Positions 19,046-25,723 of a DNA stretch of 44,039 nt are shown piece by piece. Every line of letters starts with the position of its first letter. The first letter of the stretch is position 1. The translations under genes and the position numbers were made by a program. Origin of the DNA: Palsa-1233 sp031367105 (GTDB lineage Bacteria; Gemmatimonadota; Gemmatimonadetes; Gemmatimonadales; GWC2-71-9); contig JANLPG010000053.1 in the NCBI GenBank assembly GCA_031367105.1, positions 1-44,039 of the forward strand, written 5' to 3'. Under the pieces are notes generated by a model that made no database searches, had not been told where the DNA came from, and saw nothing but the letters and a program-made list of their open reading frames with translations.

Positions 19046-19416
19046 TCGCGATCGGGCTGGACGTGGTCGAGCTGCCGCGGGCACGAGCGCTGCTGGCGCG
19101 GCACGGCAGCCGCATCCTCGATCGGACGCTGACCGATTTCGAACGTCGTTACGTCGACTCCCTCGGCGACCCGGCTCCGGCCTTCGCGGCCCGGCTGGCG
19201 GCGAAGGAGGCGGTGTACAAGGCGCTCCAGGTGCTCCCGGGTGCGCGCGCCGTCAGCTGGCGGGAAATCGGTGTCCGGCGCCTCCCGGATGGTCGGCCCA
19301 AGGTGGAGCTGTCCGGCCGTGCGGCCGAGCTGCTGCAGCCGCATCGGGTGACCATCCACCTCTCCCTCTCCCACAGCCGCGACGTCGCGGCGGCGGTCGC
19401 GATCCTCGAGGGGTAG
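19036..19416 (+). CDS. acpS: Holo-[acyl-carrier-protein] synthase
   Basis: Transfers 4'-phosphopantetheine from CoA to acyl carrier protein, activating fatty-acid synthesis. The 126-aa product fits the trimeric AcpS family. The metal-binding Asp is in GLDVVEL at residues 7-13. The second signature is FAARLAAKEAVYKAL near 48-62 with its conserved Glu and Lys. The C-terminal LSLSHSRDVAAAVAIL is the final beta-hairpin. The start is GTG (GTGGCCATA), overlapping the preceding gene by ten bases. Two thirds of AcpS genes sit in mixed house-keeping operons, and here it ends the regulator-peptidase unit. A 53-nt gap with a putative Fur site separates it from the iron permease. Confidence 0.9.
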   Translation: MAIVAIGLDVVELPRARALLARHGSRILDRTLTDFERRYVDSLGDPAPAFAARLAAKEAVYKALQVLPGARAVSWREIGVRRLPDGRPKVELSGRAAELLQPHRVTIHLSLSHSRDVAAAVAILEG

Positions 19417-19464
19417 CAATCCCGAGGGAGCGCCTCTACTATTTTCAGTCTTTCAAAAAGCGTT

Positions 19465-19484
19465 TGATAATGATTCTCATTCAG
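19465..19484 (+). promoter_or_regulatory. Fur-box-like operator overlapping the permease start codon
   Basis: GATAATGATTCTCATTCAG (19466-19484) matches the classical 19-bp Fur box at 14 of 19 positions. As a 7-1-7 motif, TGATAAT-G-ATTCTCA (19465-19479) matches 13 of 14. It covers the ATG at 19470. Two possible promoters lie next to it. A TACTAT -10 at 19437-19442 would place the operator just downstream of initiation. TTTTCA (19442-19447) with GATAAT (19466-19471) at 18 nt would put the operator on the -10, but would then start transcription after this ATG. Iron repression of the following permease is the natural reading. Confidence 0.7.
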
Positions 19485-21572
19485 GCGACAACCATTCTGC
19501 TCGCGCTCTCGGGTGCGATGACGACCACCGACTCGGCGGCCGTCGCCCGGCGCATTGCGGCGTCCGCGCAGCTGGCGGCCCAGGAATACCGGGTCGGCGT
19601 CGTGGGGGGGCGGGTGGTTGCCCCGGCGGAAGTCGACGAGGCGAAGCTATTCCTCTCGGAGGCGAAGCGGACCGCCAGGCTGTTACCGCTTTCCGTGGCG
19701 GGAGTGACCGAGGCCGATCTCGATCGTGTCCTGCAGCTGGTGCTCCGCACTGGTGCGCCCGACTCGGTGGACGCCGGGGTGCGGCGGCTGACCGAAGCGC
19801 TCGGCAACTCGTTGCGGGTGGCGCTGATCGAGATTCCCGACCACACCCCATCACTGGCACGCGGTGCGGCGCTCTTTGCGAAGGAGTGCAGCAGCTGCCA
19901 CGGGATCGCCGGGCGGGGGGACGGGCCCGCCGCCAAGGCGCTCACCCCGGTGCCGACCAACCTGACCAATTTTGCGGCGCTGCGCGGTGTGGCGCCGCTG
20001 GCGTTCTATCAACGCGTGACGATCGGCGTCGCCGGGACGGCGATGCCGTCGTTCGAGACTCGCCTGTCCCCGGCCGATCGCTGGGCGGTCGCGCTCTACG
20101 CTTCCACGCTGCGCCAGAGCGGGGCGGCGGGCGAGGTGCCCACGCCGCTCCGCGCCTTCGCCACCGTGGCCCAGCTGACCGACGATCAGCTGCTTTCCCA
20201 GCTCGGTAGCGATGCCTCGCCGGAGCGGCTCGCAGCCGTCCGCGCGTTCCAGCCAGCCGACGAAAACGCCGCGGCCACCGAACAAGTCTTCACTGCCGTG
20301 CGTGGCAAGGTGAAGGAGGCCAGCGACCTTGCGGTGGCCGGTCAATATCAGCAAGCGGTGTCCGCAGCATTCGACGCCTATCTCGCATTCGAGAAGGTCG
20401 AGCGGACGGTGCGGGCGAAGCGCCCGGAGTTGGCCAGCACACTGGAGGCCGCTTTCGCCACACTGCGAACCCGGGTAGCCGGGGGTGCGACGCGAGCCGA
20501 ACTCGATGGCGTGCAGCGTGAACTGGCGGCGTCGCTGGAGCAGGCCGAACGGGTGGTGGGCGATACGCTCTCGCCGACCAATCTCTTTGTGCAGTCGCTG
20601 GTGATCATGTTGCGCGAGGGACTCGAAGCGATCCTCATCATCGGTGCGCTGATGACCTTTCTGGTCAAGACCGGCGCGGGGCATCGCAAGCGTGACATTC
20701 ATATCGGCGTCGGCGCTGCGGTGCTGCTGTCACTGCTGACGGCCGTGCTGCTCGAAACGGTGTTCGTTCTCTCGCCGGCGCACCGCGAGTCGATGGAAGG
20801 GTTCACGATGGTGGCCGCTGTCGCCGTCCTCTTCTACGTGAGCTACTGGCTGCTTTCGCGGATGGAGGTCGCCAAGTGGACGGCATTTGTGAAGGAGCGG
20901 GTGCAGGTGGCGGTCACCGGTGGCTCCGCCTTCGCGCTCGCTTCAGCCGCCTTCCTGGCGGTCTATCGTGAAGGTTTCGAGACGGTGCTGTTCTACAAGG
21001 CGCTCTATGTCTCGGGCGGTGAGGTGGGCGGGACGTTCTGGCCGGTCACCTTCGGTATCCTGGTCGGGAGTGCGGCGCTGGCGGTGGTGTATGTCGCGAT
21101 CAATCGGTGGGGCGTGAAACTCCCGCTCAAGCCGTTCTTCGCGGTCACCAGCGGCTTCCTCTACTACACCGCCTTCGTCTTCGCGGGGAAGGCGATAGCG
21201 GAATTCCAGGCCGGTGGCGCGGTGTCGACCACCATCCTCCTCGGCTGGCCCCGCTGGGCTGCCGTGGGCATCTATCCCACCGTCGAGTCGATGCTGGCGC
21301 AAGGAATTCTCGCTGCTCTCGCCATCGCCGCTGTCGGCTACCTCTTCCTGGTGCAACGGCCCCGTGAACTGCGAAGCTTGGTGGCGGCCCGGGAAGCCCC
21401 GCTGCGGGCCGCGGTGGTGCTGTCGGCTATAGCGGACGGCCCGGGCCGGGAGATCGCGATGCTGCGCTCCCTGGAGCGGATGGAAGGGGATCTGGCCGCA
21501 CTACGAGCCGAGGTGGAGCGACTCAAGGAGACGGTCGTCGAGGGGAGTGCCGAGGCGATCGCGAGGGGATAG
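19470..21572 (+). CDS. Cytochrome c/FTR1 family iron permease (fusion)
   Basis: High-affinity iron uptake permease with an attached cytochrome domain, 700 aa. It starts with a hydrophobic export segment (MILIQATTILLALSGA). A periplasmic cytochrome c domain (about 130-220) has the haem motif CSSCH at 140-144 and a Met ligand in GTAMPSF. A helical linker leads to an FTR1 membrane domain (about 370-640) with the two iron-binding motifs REGLE (382-386) and REGFE (500-504) on separate helices. The C-terminus is a short coiled coil (MEGDLAALRAEVERLKETV). The haem domain presumably handles Fe2+ oxidation at the membrane, the job of a separate ferroxidase in yeast. No Shine-Dalgarno is seen. The ATG lies inside a Fur-like box; an in-frame ATG at 19518 would remove the export signal, so I kept 19470. 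Confidence 0.9.
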   Translation: MILIQATTILLALSGAMTTTDSAAVARRIAASAQLAAQEYRVGVVGGRVVAPAEVDEAKLFLSEAKRTARLLPLSVAGVTEADLDRVLQLVLRTGAPDSVDAGVRRLTEALGNSLRVALIEIPDHTPSLARGAALFAKECSSCHGIAGRGDGPAAKALTPVPTNLTNFAALRGVAPLAFYQRVTIGVAGTAMPSFETRLSPADRWAVALYASTLRQSGAAGEVPTPLRAFATVAQLTDDQLLSQLGSDASPERLAAVRAFQPADENAAATEQVFTAVRGKVKEASDLAVAGQYQQAVSAAFDAYLAFEKVERTVRAKRPELASTLEAAFATLRTRVAGGATRAELDGVQRELAASLEQAERVVGDTLSPTNLFVQSLVIMLREGLEAILIIGALMTFLVKTGAGHRKRDIHIGVGAAVLLSLLTAVLLETVFVLSPAHRESMEGFTMVAAVAVLFYVSYWLLSRMEVAKWTAFVKERVQVAVTGGSAFALASAAFLAVYREGFETVLFYKALYVSGGEVGGTFWPVTFGILVGSAALAVVYVAINRWGVKLPLKPFFAVTSGFLYYTAFVFAGKAIAEFQAGGAVSTTILLGWPRWAAVGIYPTVESMLAQGILAALAIAAVGYLFLVQRPRELRSLVAAREAPLRAAVVLSAIADGPGREIAMLRSLERMEGDLAALRAEVERLKETVVEGSAEAIARG

Positions 21573-21596
21573 CTGAGGGTCGGTGGGAGAGAAGGA

Positions 21597-21636
21597 AAAT
21601 GAAACGGCCCACCATCACTGGCGGGCCGTTTCATTT
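21597..21636 (+). terminator. Hairpin terminator, possibly bidirectional, after the iron permease
   Basis: A 14-bp perfect stem (arms 21597-21610 and 21623-21636, outer sequence AAATGAAACGGCCC) with a 12-nt loop lies 25 nt after the permease stop. The flanking A-run and T-run allow use in either direction; on the minus strand the stem is followed by a TTTT tract. It coincides with the first hairpin of repeat copy A. Confidence 0.6.
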
Positions 21637-21713
21637 GGGAGGTCCCAGAACGCCCCCTGAGTACACGAAGACGAACATTGCGTCCGCTTCACTCTTCTTC
21701 GTCCTGGGACTTT
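21601..21713 (+). repeat. Structured direct repeat, copy A (113 nt)
   Basis: The first hairpin is GAAACGGCCC...GGGCCGTTTC (21601-21632). A second extended hairpin has outer arms GTCCCAG/CTGGGAC (21642-21648 and 21704-21710) and inner arms ACGAAG/CTTCGT (21665-21670 and 21697-21702), and is followed by TTTT on the plus strand. Copy B at 21833 has the same length and layout. Differences concentrate in the apical loop or are paired changes in the stem. Confidence 0.8.
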
Positions 21714-21832
21714 TCCTGGCGGCACTCAAGCGCGCCGCACTTCACGCCTTCAAGCTACAGCACTCGCCCGATTTCGCAACCCGTCCTTTTACGGAGCGGG
21801 ACCGCATTTCTCGCCCGCCGCCGCCCGGAGAC

Positions 21833-21945
21833 GAAGCGGCCCGCCATCACTGGCGGGCCGCTTCATTGGGAGGTCCCAGAACGCCCCCTGAGTATACGAA
21901 GACGAACAGGTGTGTTCGCTTCACCCTTCTTCGTCCTGGGACTTT
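21833..21945 (+). repeat. Structured direct repeat, copy B (113 nt)
   Basis: The first hairpin, GAAGCGGCCCGCC (21833-21845) with GGCGGGCCGCTTC (21852-21864), has 13 perfect pairs around the loop ATCACT. The second hairpin uses the same GTCCCAG/CTGGGAC and ACGAAG/CTTCGT arms as copy A. Relative to copy A, an A:T pair is replaced by G:C in the first stem. The apical segment differs but still can fold (CGAAC/GTTCG). The copies share long identical blocks such as CAGAACGCCCCCTGAGTA. Confidence 0.8.
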
Positions 21946-21978
21946 CTTGCGTGGTGCCGTTGTGGCCACCGACTAGGG

Positions 21979-21999
21979 AAAAACCTAGGGCCTCCTAGG
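21979..21999 (-). terminator. Intrinsic terminator at the end of lgt
   Basis: On the minus strand CCTAGG-AGGC-CCTAGG is followed by TTTTTCCC. A 6-bp stem, tight loop and five T residues make a good intrinsic terminator. The stem overlaps the last codons and the TAG stop of lgt (stop at 21987-21985), so it ends the long minus-strand operon within its final gene. Confidence 0.65.
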
Positions 22000-22863
22000 G
22001 GCCCTGTCAAGGGTCCCTTTGCCCCCCTCCAGCCAAGCTCCGGGAGCGACTCTGCCGGGGGTCGACCAGCGGGTCACCAGCACCGCGCCGAGCGCGATCA
22101 GCACGATCGAAAAAAGTTGCGCCAGCGTGAGTGCGCCAACGAAGCGATCGTCCTTCGCCCGGAAGATTTCGACGAAGAATCGTTCGGCGCCGGCGAAGAT
22201 CAGGTAGGCACCGAAGAGCCAGCCGGTGCCGCGATCGCGGGTCCGCCAGCGCCACAGCAGTGCGAACACCAGCAGCATCAGCGCGACTTCATAGAGCTGC
22301 GTCGGATGCACGGCGAACAGCGTGTCGGGCGTGGCGCCGGCCGGAATCGGCAGTCCGAACTCGGCCTGCATCGCACCGGCGGTGGTGTGCGGCAATCCCT
22401 CCGGGAAGGCGACGCCCCAAGGCAGCGTGGTGGGCCGGCCGTAGTCGTCGCCGACGAGGTAACAGCCGACGCGCCCCACGGCGTACGCCGCGGCCAGCGC
22501 CGGGGCGGCGAGTTGCGCAGTCCACCGCAGCGGGACGCCGCGGCGCCAGCCATTGAGGATGACGGCGAGTGCGCCGCCGACGAAACCGCCGTAGTAGACC
22601 AGGCCGCCGCGCGCGAACAGCGCGCCGATGCCGTGGAGCGCGACATACCAGAGCTTCGCGCCGATGATACCACCGACCACCGCCGCCATGATCATATCGC
22701 CGGCGTAGTCGGAGGCGAAGCGCTGGCGCCGGCATTCGCGATCGATCAGCCAGCCACCCACCAGGAAGCAGAACATCATCATCACGCCGTAGCCGGTGAT
22801 CTCGAAGGACTTGAGTCCGAGAATGGCCGGCGTGTGGAAGTTGAGCGGATGGGCGATGATCAC
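21985..22863 (-). CDS. lgt: Prolipoprotein diacylglyceryl transferase
   Basis: Inner-membrane enzyme that attaches diacylglycerol from phosphatidylglycerol to the lipobox cysteine of prolipoproteins, the first step of lipoprotein maturation. The 292-aa protein has about seven membrane segments. It starts with the typical IIAHPLNFHTPAI...FEITGYG substrate-facing N-terminus. The catalytic signature is a variant, AVGRVGCYLVGDDYGRPT near 150, where many Lgt proteins read GRxGNFxNxE. VHPTQLYE follows near 205, and the final helices contain GAERFFVEIFRAKDDRF. The ATG overlaps the tsaD stop (ATGA). It is the last gene of the long operon. Lipoproteins in the window that it should serve are encoded at 6292-7824 and 36295-36738. 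Confidence 0.95.
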   Translation of the reverse strand: MIIAHPLNFHTPAILGLKSFEITGYGVMMMFCFLVGGWLIDRECRRQRFASDYAGDMIMAAVVGGIIGAKLWYVALHGIGALFARGGLVYYGGFVGGALAVILNGWRRGVPLRWTAQLAAPALAAAYAVGRVGCYLVGDDYGRPTTLPWGVAFPEGLPHTTAGAMQAEFGLPIPAGATPDTLFAVHPTQLYEVALMLLVFALLWRWRTRDRGTGWLFGAYLIFAGAERFFVEIFRAKDDRFVGALTLAQLFSIVLIALGAVLVTRWSTPGRVAPGAWLEGGKGTLDRAPRRP

Positions 22864-23903
22864 GAGGTGACTCCAGTGGCGGCATTAAGGCCGGGAAGCG
22901 GCAGGAGATCGCGTGCGTCGAGATCGAGGCCGTGGCGTTCGCCCTGCTCGAGACGCCAGCTGCCCGCGGCACCGATCATCGCCGCGTTGTCGGTGTTGAG
23001 GCGCGGGGATGCAACCGCTACCCGGGTGCGGCTGCCCACCGCCCGCCGCATCGCGGCGGCGAGGGCTCGGTTGCAGGCGACGCCACCACCGAGCACCACG
23101 ACCGAGCGGTCGAATCGCTCCGCAGCACGGGCCGTTTTCGTGACCAGCACCTCGACGGCTGCATCCTGGAAGCCGCGAGCCAAGTCGGCGCGGTCGCGCT
23201 CCAGATCGCCGCTTTGTTGCACGGCGCGAAGCAGCGCCGTCTTGAGGCCACTGAACGAGAAGGCATACTGGTCCTTCTCGGCCACGCCCTTGAGCAGCGG
23301 CCTCGGGAAGGTAAACCGGGTCGGGTGTCCCGTTGCGGCAAGCTGCTCCAGCGCAGCGCCGGCGGGGTAGTCGAGCCCGAGCAGTGTGCCGACCTTGTCG
23401 AACGCCTCACCCACGGCATCGTCCCGGGTCTGACCCAGCAACTGGTATTGCCCCCACGCGGGGACGTCGAGCAACAGCGTGTGCCCACCACTGACGAGCA
23501 GGGCGGTGAAGGGGGGGGAGAGATCGTCGGCTTCGAGGGTTGGCGCGAACAGGTGTCCTTCGAGGTGGTGGACGCCGATGAGCGGCAGCTGCTCGCGCCA
23601 GGCCACGGTCTTGGCCCAGGTGACCCCCACCAGCAAGGCACCCAGCAGCCCCGGTCCGCGCGTCACCGCGATGCCCTCGATGGCATCGAGGCCGACGCCG
23701 GCCTCGTGGAGCGCGAGGTCGACCACCGGCCCGATGGTGGCGAGGTGTGCCCGCGAGGCGAGTTCCGGAACCACCCCGCCGAAAATGCGATGCACATCCT
23801 GCGAGAGGACCGACAGCCCCTCAAGCACGACCCGCTGCCCCTCCCGGCGTACCACGGCGGCGGAAGTTTCGTCGCAGGAGGTCTCGAGCGCGAGCACCCG
23901 CAT
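22860..23903 (-). CDS. tsaD: tRNA N6-adenosine threonylcarbamoyltransferase
   Basis: Catalytic subunit that transfers the threonylcarbamoyl group to A37 of ANN-decoding tRNAs (t6A). The 347-aa protein starts with MRVLALETSCDETSAAVV, the canonical Kae1/TsaD opening. It carries the metal-binding HHLEGHLFA motif near 110, the ASKHA nucleotide-binding segment SGGHTLLL near 135, and VVLGGGVACNRALAAAMR near 285, followed by DNAAMIG. I chose the ATG at 23903; the frame open to 24029 is only the shadow of the upstream thioredoxin-like gene. It begins two bases after that gene's stop and overlaps lgt by four bases. TsaB, TsaC and TsaE are not in this window. Confidence 0.96.
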   Translation of the reverse strand: MRVLALETSCDETSAAVVRREGQRVVLEGLSVLSQDVHRIFGGVVPELASRAHLATIGPVVDLALHEAGVGLDAIEGIAVTRGPGLLGALLVGVTWAKTVAWREQLPLIGVHHLEGHLFAPTLEADDLSPPFTALLVSGGHTLLLDVPAWGQYQLLGQTRDDAVGEAFDKVGTLLGLDYPAGAALEQLAATGHPTRFTFPRPLLKGVAEKDQYAFSFSGLKTALLRAVQQSGDLERDRADLARGFQDAAVEVLVTKTARAAERFDRSVVVLGGGVACNRALAAAMRRAVGSRTRVAVASPRLNTDNAAMIGAAGSWRLEQGERHGLDLDARDLLPLPGLNAATGVTS

Positions 23904-23904
23904 C

Positions 23905-24438
23905 TCAACGACCGCCGAGGAGCGCTTCGACGCGTGCCCGATGGTCCGGCGAGTCCCACATTTCGCCGCCGATCGAGACGTAGACGATGCGCCCGCGCGT
24001 GTCGAGCAGCCAGCTCTGCGGAACGCCAAGCGTCTGATAGATCTGCTGGATCCGGCCGCTGCGGTCGTGCAGCAGATCGAAGGTGAGGCCGAGTTCCTTT
24101 CCGAAAGCCGTCACCACCGCATCGTCGCCTTCGTCGACGCTCACTGCGGCGATCCGGAAGCCGCGCGCCCGGTAGCTCTGGTAGAGCCGTTCCATCGACG
24201 GCATCTCCTTGCGGCACGGTCCGCACCAGGTGGCCCAGATGTTGACGAGGGTGATGTGCCCGGCGTAGTCGCTCCGCAGTGCGACGGAATCACCGGTCGC
24301 CGGATTCAGCACCGGGTAGTCGGGGGCGCGCTGCCCCAGCTGCGGACCCTCGGCTGGTGCGGCGTAGCGGGTGAGTGCCCAGGTGCCGAGGACGAGGCCG
24401 GCGACAATCGCTCCGACCATCAGCCACTGCCGGTTCAT
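23905..24438 (-). CDS. Membrane-anchored TlpA/ResA-type thiol-disulfide oxidoreductase, copy 1
   Basis: Periplasmic thioredoxin-fold protein of 177 aa, tethered by an N-terminal helix (MNRQWLMVGAIVAGLVLGTWAL). The redox site is WATWCGPCRKEMP near 75-87, preceded by the AhpC/TSA-like HITLVNIW strand. The cis-proline lies in LGVPQSWLLD. TlpA/ResA/CcmG relatives keep cytochrome c haem-site cysteines or other envelope thiols reduced. The ATG at 24438 gives the usual anchor length; the frame open to 24555 overlaps the second copy. It lies 19 nt after a close paralogue, which looks like a tandem duplication. Which of the two serves cytochrome maturation cannot be told. Confidence 0.9.
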   Translation of the reverse strand: MNRQWLMVGAIVAGLVLGTWALTRYAAPAEGPQLGQRAPDYPVLNPATGDSVALRSDYAGHITLVNIWATWCGPCRKEMPSMERLYQSYRARGFRIAAVSVDEGDDAVVTAFGKELGLTFDLLHDRSGRIQQIYQTLGVPQSWLLDTRGRIVYVSIGGEMWDSPDHRARVEALLGGR

Positions 24439-24457
24439 CCGGGCGGAGACTCGCCGC

Positions 24458-25000
24458 TCAACTCGCCGCAGCGGCGAGGAGCTGTTCGATGATCCGCCGA
24501 CTCGCGACGGAATTCCAGGTATAGCCGCGCAGCATGATGCGCACGATCCTGCCATCGCCGCCGATCAGGAAGCTCTCGGGAACGCCGGTGGTCTGGAAGG
24601 TCTTCTCGATCGCACCACTCGGGTCGTGCAGCACGTCGAAGGTGATGCGATACGTTTTCGCGAACTGCTTCACCACTGCCTCGCCGCCACGATCGATGCT
24701 CACCGCAGCAATCCGGAACCCCTTGGGGCCGAAGGCCTGATAGAGCGAGTCCATCGCGGGAATCTCCTCCTTGCACGGCTCGCACCAGGTGGCCCAGATA
24801 TTCACCAGAGTGACTTTACCGCGGTAGCTCTGGTCGAAGGAAACCTGCTGCGCGGTCGTGAGATTCCTGGCGACGAAATTCGGCGCCGTTTGCCCCACCG
24901 CGATGGCCGTCTGGCCACCGAAGCGAACCAGCGCCCAGGCAGCAACGCCGAACGCGGTGATGATGCCGGCGACCCAGAGCCACTGCCGGCGCATCGTCAC
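24458..25000 (-). CDS. Membrane-anchored TlpA/ResA-type thiol-disulfide oxidoreductase, copy 2
   Basis: Paralogue of the next gene, 180 aa, with anchor RRQWLWVAGIITAFGVAAWAL, redox site WATWCEPCKEEIP and cis-proline segment TGVPESFLIG. The intervening segment RIAAVSIDRGGEAVVKQFAK closely parallels RIAAVSVDEGDDAVVTAFGK of copy 1, so the two arose by duplication, but the CxxC dipeptide changed from GP to EP, which usually alters redox potential. The GTG at 25000 overlaps the rpe stop (GTGA); an in-frame ATG at 24994 is an equally good start. Confidence 0.9.
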   Translation of the reverse strand: MTMRRQWLWVAGIITAFGVAAWALVRFGGQTAIAVGQTAPNFVARNLTTAQQVSFDQSYRGKVTLVNIWATWCEPCKEEIPAMDSLYQAFGPKGFRIAAVSIDRGGEAVVKQFAKTYRITFDVLHDPSGAIEKTFQTTGVPESFLIGGDGRIVRIMLRGYTWNSVASRRIIEQLLAAAAS

Positions 25001-25662
25001 GCCCGGGGCAGCGCAGCGCGCCGGAGCGCGCGCACCGCTTCGGCGATGTCGGGTTGCGCGAACACGGCGGTGCCTGCGACAAAGGTGTCGGCGCCAGCGC
25101 TGTAGGCAGCGGCAATCGTGTCGCGGGTGATACCGCCATCGACCTCCAATATCGGGTGACGGTCGTACTCGGCGAGGAGGGCGCGAATGCGCTGCAATTT
25201 CCGGGTCGATGCGGGCAGATAACTCTGGCCGCCGAAGCCGGGATTGACGGTCATCAGCAGCACCAGGTCGACATCGGCGATCACTTCTTCCAGGAGGGAG
25301 AGCGGGGTGCCCGGATTCAGCACCAGTCCGGCCTGCATTCCGTGTTCACGCACCGCGGCGAGTTGCCGCTGGACGTGGCTGGTCGCTTCGGGGTGAAAGG
25401 AGAAGACGCTGGCGCCGAGGTCGGCATATTCGGCGATGTATTGCTCCGGCCTCCGGACCATCAGATGGACATCGAGCGGCAGGCCGCTGAGCTGGCGCAG
25501 CGCCTTGATCATCGGAGCGCCAAAGGAGATGTTCGGGACGAAGTTGCCATCCATCACGTCGACGTGCAGCCAATCGGCGCCACCTTTCTCCGCCTCAGCC
25601 ACCTGCTCACGCAGCCGGCCCAGGTCGGTGCTCAGTACGCTTGGGGCGATCCGGATGGTCAC
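24997..25662 (-). CDS. rpe: Ribulose-phosphate 3-epimerase
   Basis: Interconverts ribulose 5-phosphate and xylulose 5-phosphate in the pentose phosphate and Calvin pathways. The 221-aa TIM barrel has all family signatures: IAPSVLSTD at the start, WLHVDVMDGNFVPN near 33-46 with metal-binding His and Asp, DVHLMV near 66, MTVNPGFGGQ near 142, and ILEVDGGI near 175. I chose the GTG at 25662, with GGGGAG seven bases upstream and the expected length. The open frame continues upstream to 26955 but only as a shadow of rsmB. A 61-nt gap to rsmB is the widest inside the long operon. Adjacent rsmB-rpe order is common in bacteria. Confidence 0.95.
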   Translation of the reverse strand: MTIRIAPSVLSTDLGRLREQVAEAEKGGADWLHVDVMDGNFVPNISFGAPMIKALRQLSGLPLDVHLMVRRPEQYIAEYADLGASVFSFHPEATSHVQRQLAAVREHGMQAGLVLNPGTPLSLLEEVIADVDLVLLMTVNPGFGGQSYLPASTRKLQRIRALLAEYDRHPILEVDGGITRDTIAAAYSAGADTFVAGTAVFAQPDIAEAVRALRRAALPRA

Positions 25663-25723
25663 GGCAACGCTCCCCGGATCGTCAGCTCCACCACACGCTC
25701 CCTCATCATCGGTGCTCCGGCGG

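Larger units (their letters stand above)
21573..21984. other. 412-nt gene-free gap between convergent genes
   Basis: The gap lies between the permease stop (plus) and the lgt stop (minus). It contains two copies of a 113-nt structured repeat (21601-21713 and 21833-21945) and a 119-nt unrepeated spacer without recognisable motifs. Open frames across it (e.g. 21599-21976 plus) have no ribosome binding site, start inside the hairpin and repeat the same peptide because of the duplication, so I do not call them genes. Confidence 0.8.

Noticed and set aside
18522..19469. Upstream extension of the iron permease frame
   Set aside because: The extension is arginine/glycine-rich shadow across the anchored protein and acpS; the permease proper begins at the export segment at 19470.
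21721..21832. tRNA-like stretch between the two repeats
   Set aside because: No acceptor stem pairing or GGTTCGA-type T-loop on either strand.
21601..21945. CRISPR array or T-box riboswitch for the duplicated element
   Set aside because: Only two long copies with no short regular spacers, and no cas genes; the conserved T-box sequence is missing and no downstream gene in either direction could be controlled.
21599..21976. Small open frames across the repeat region
   Set aside because: They start inside a hairpin, lack ribosome sites and repeat the same peptide because of the DNA duplication.
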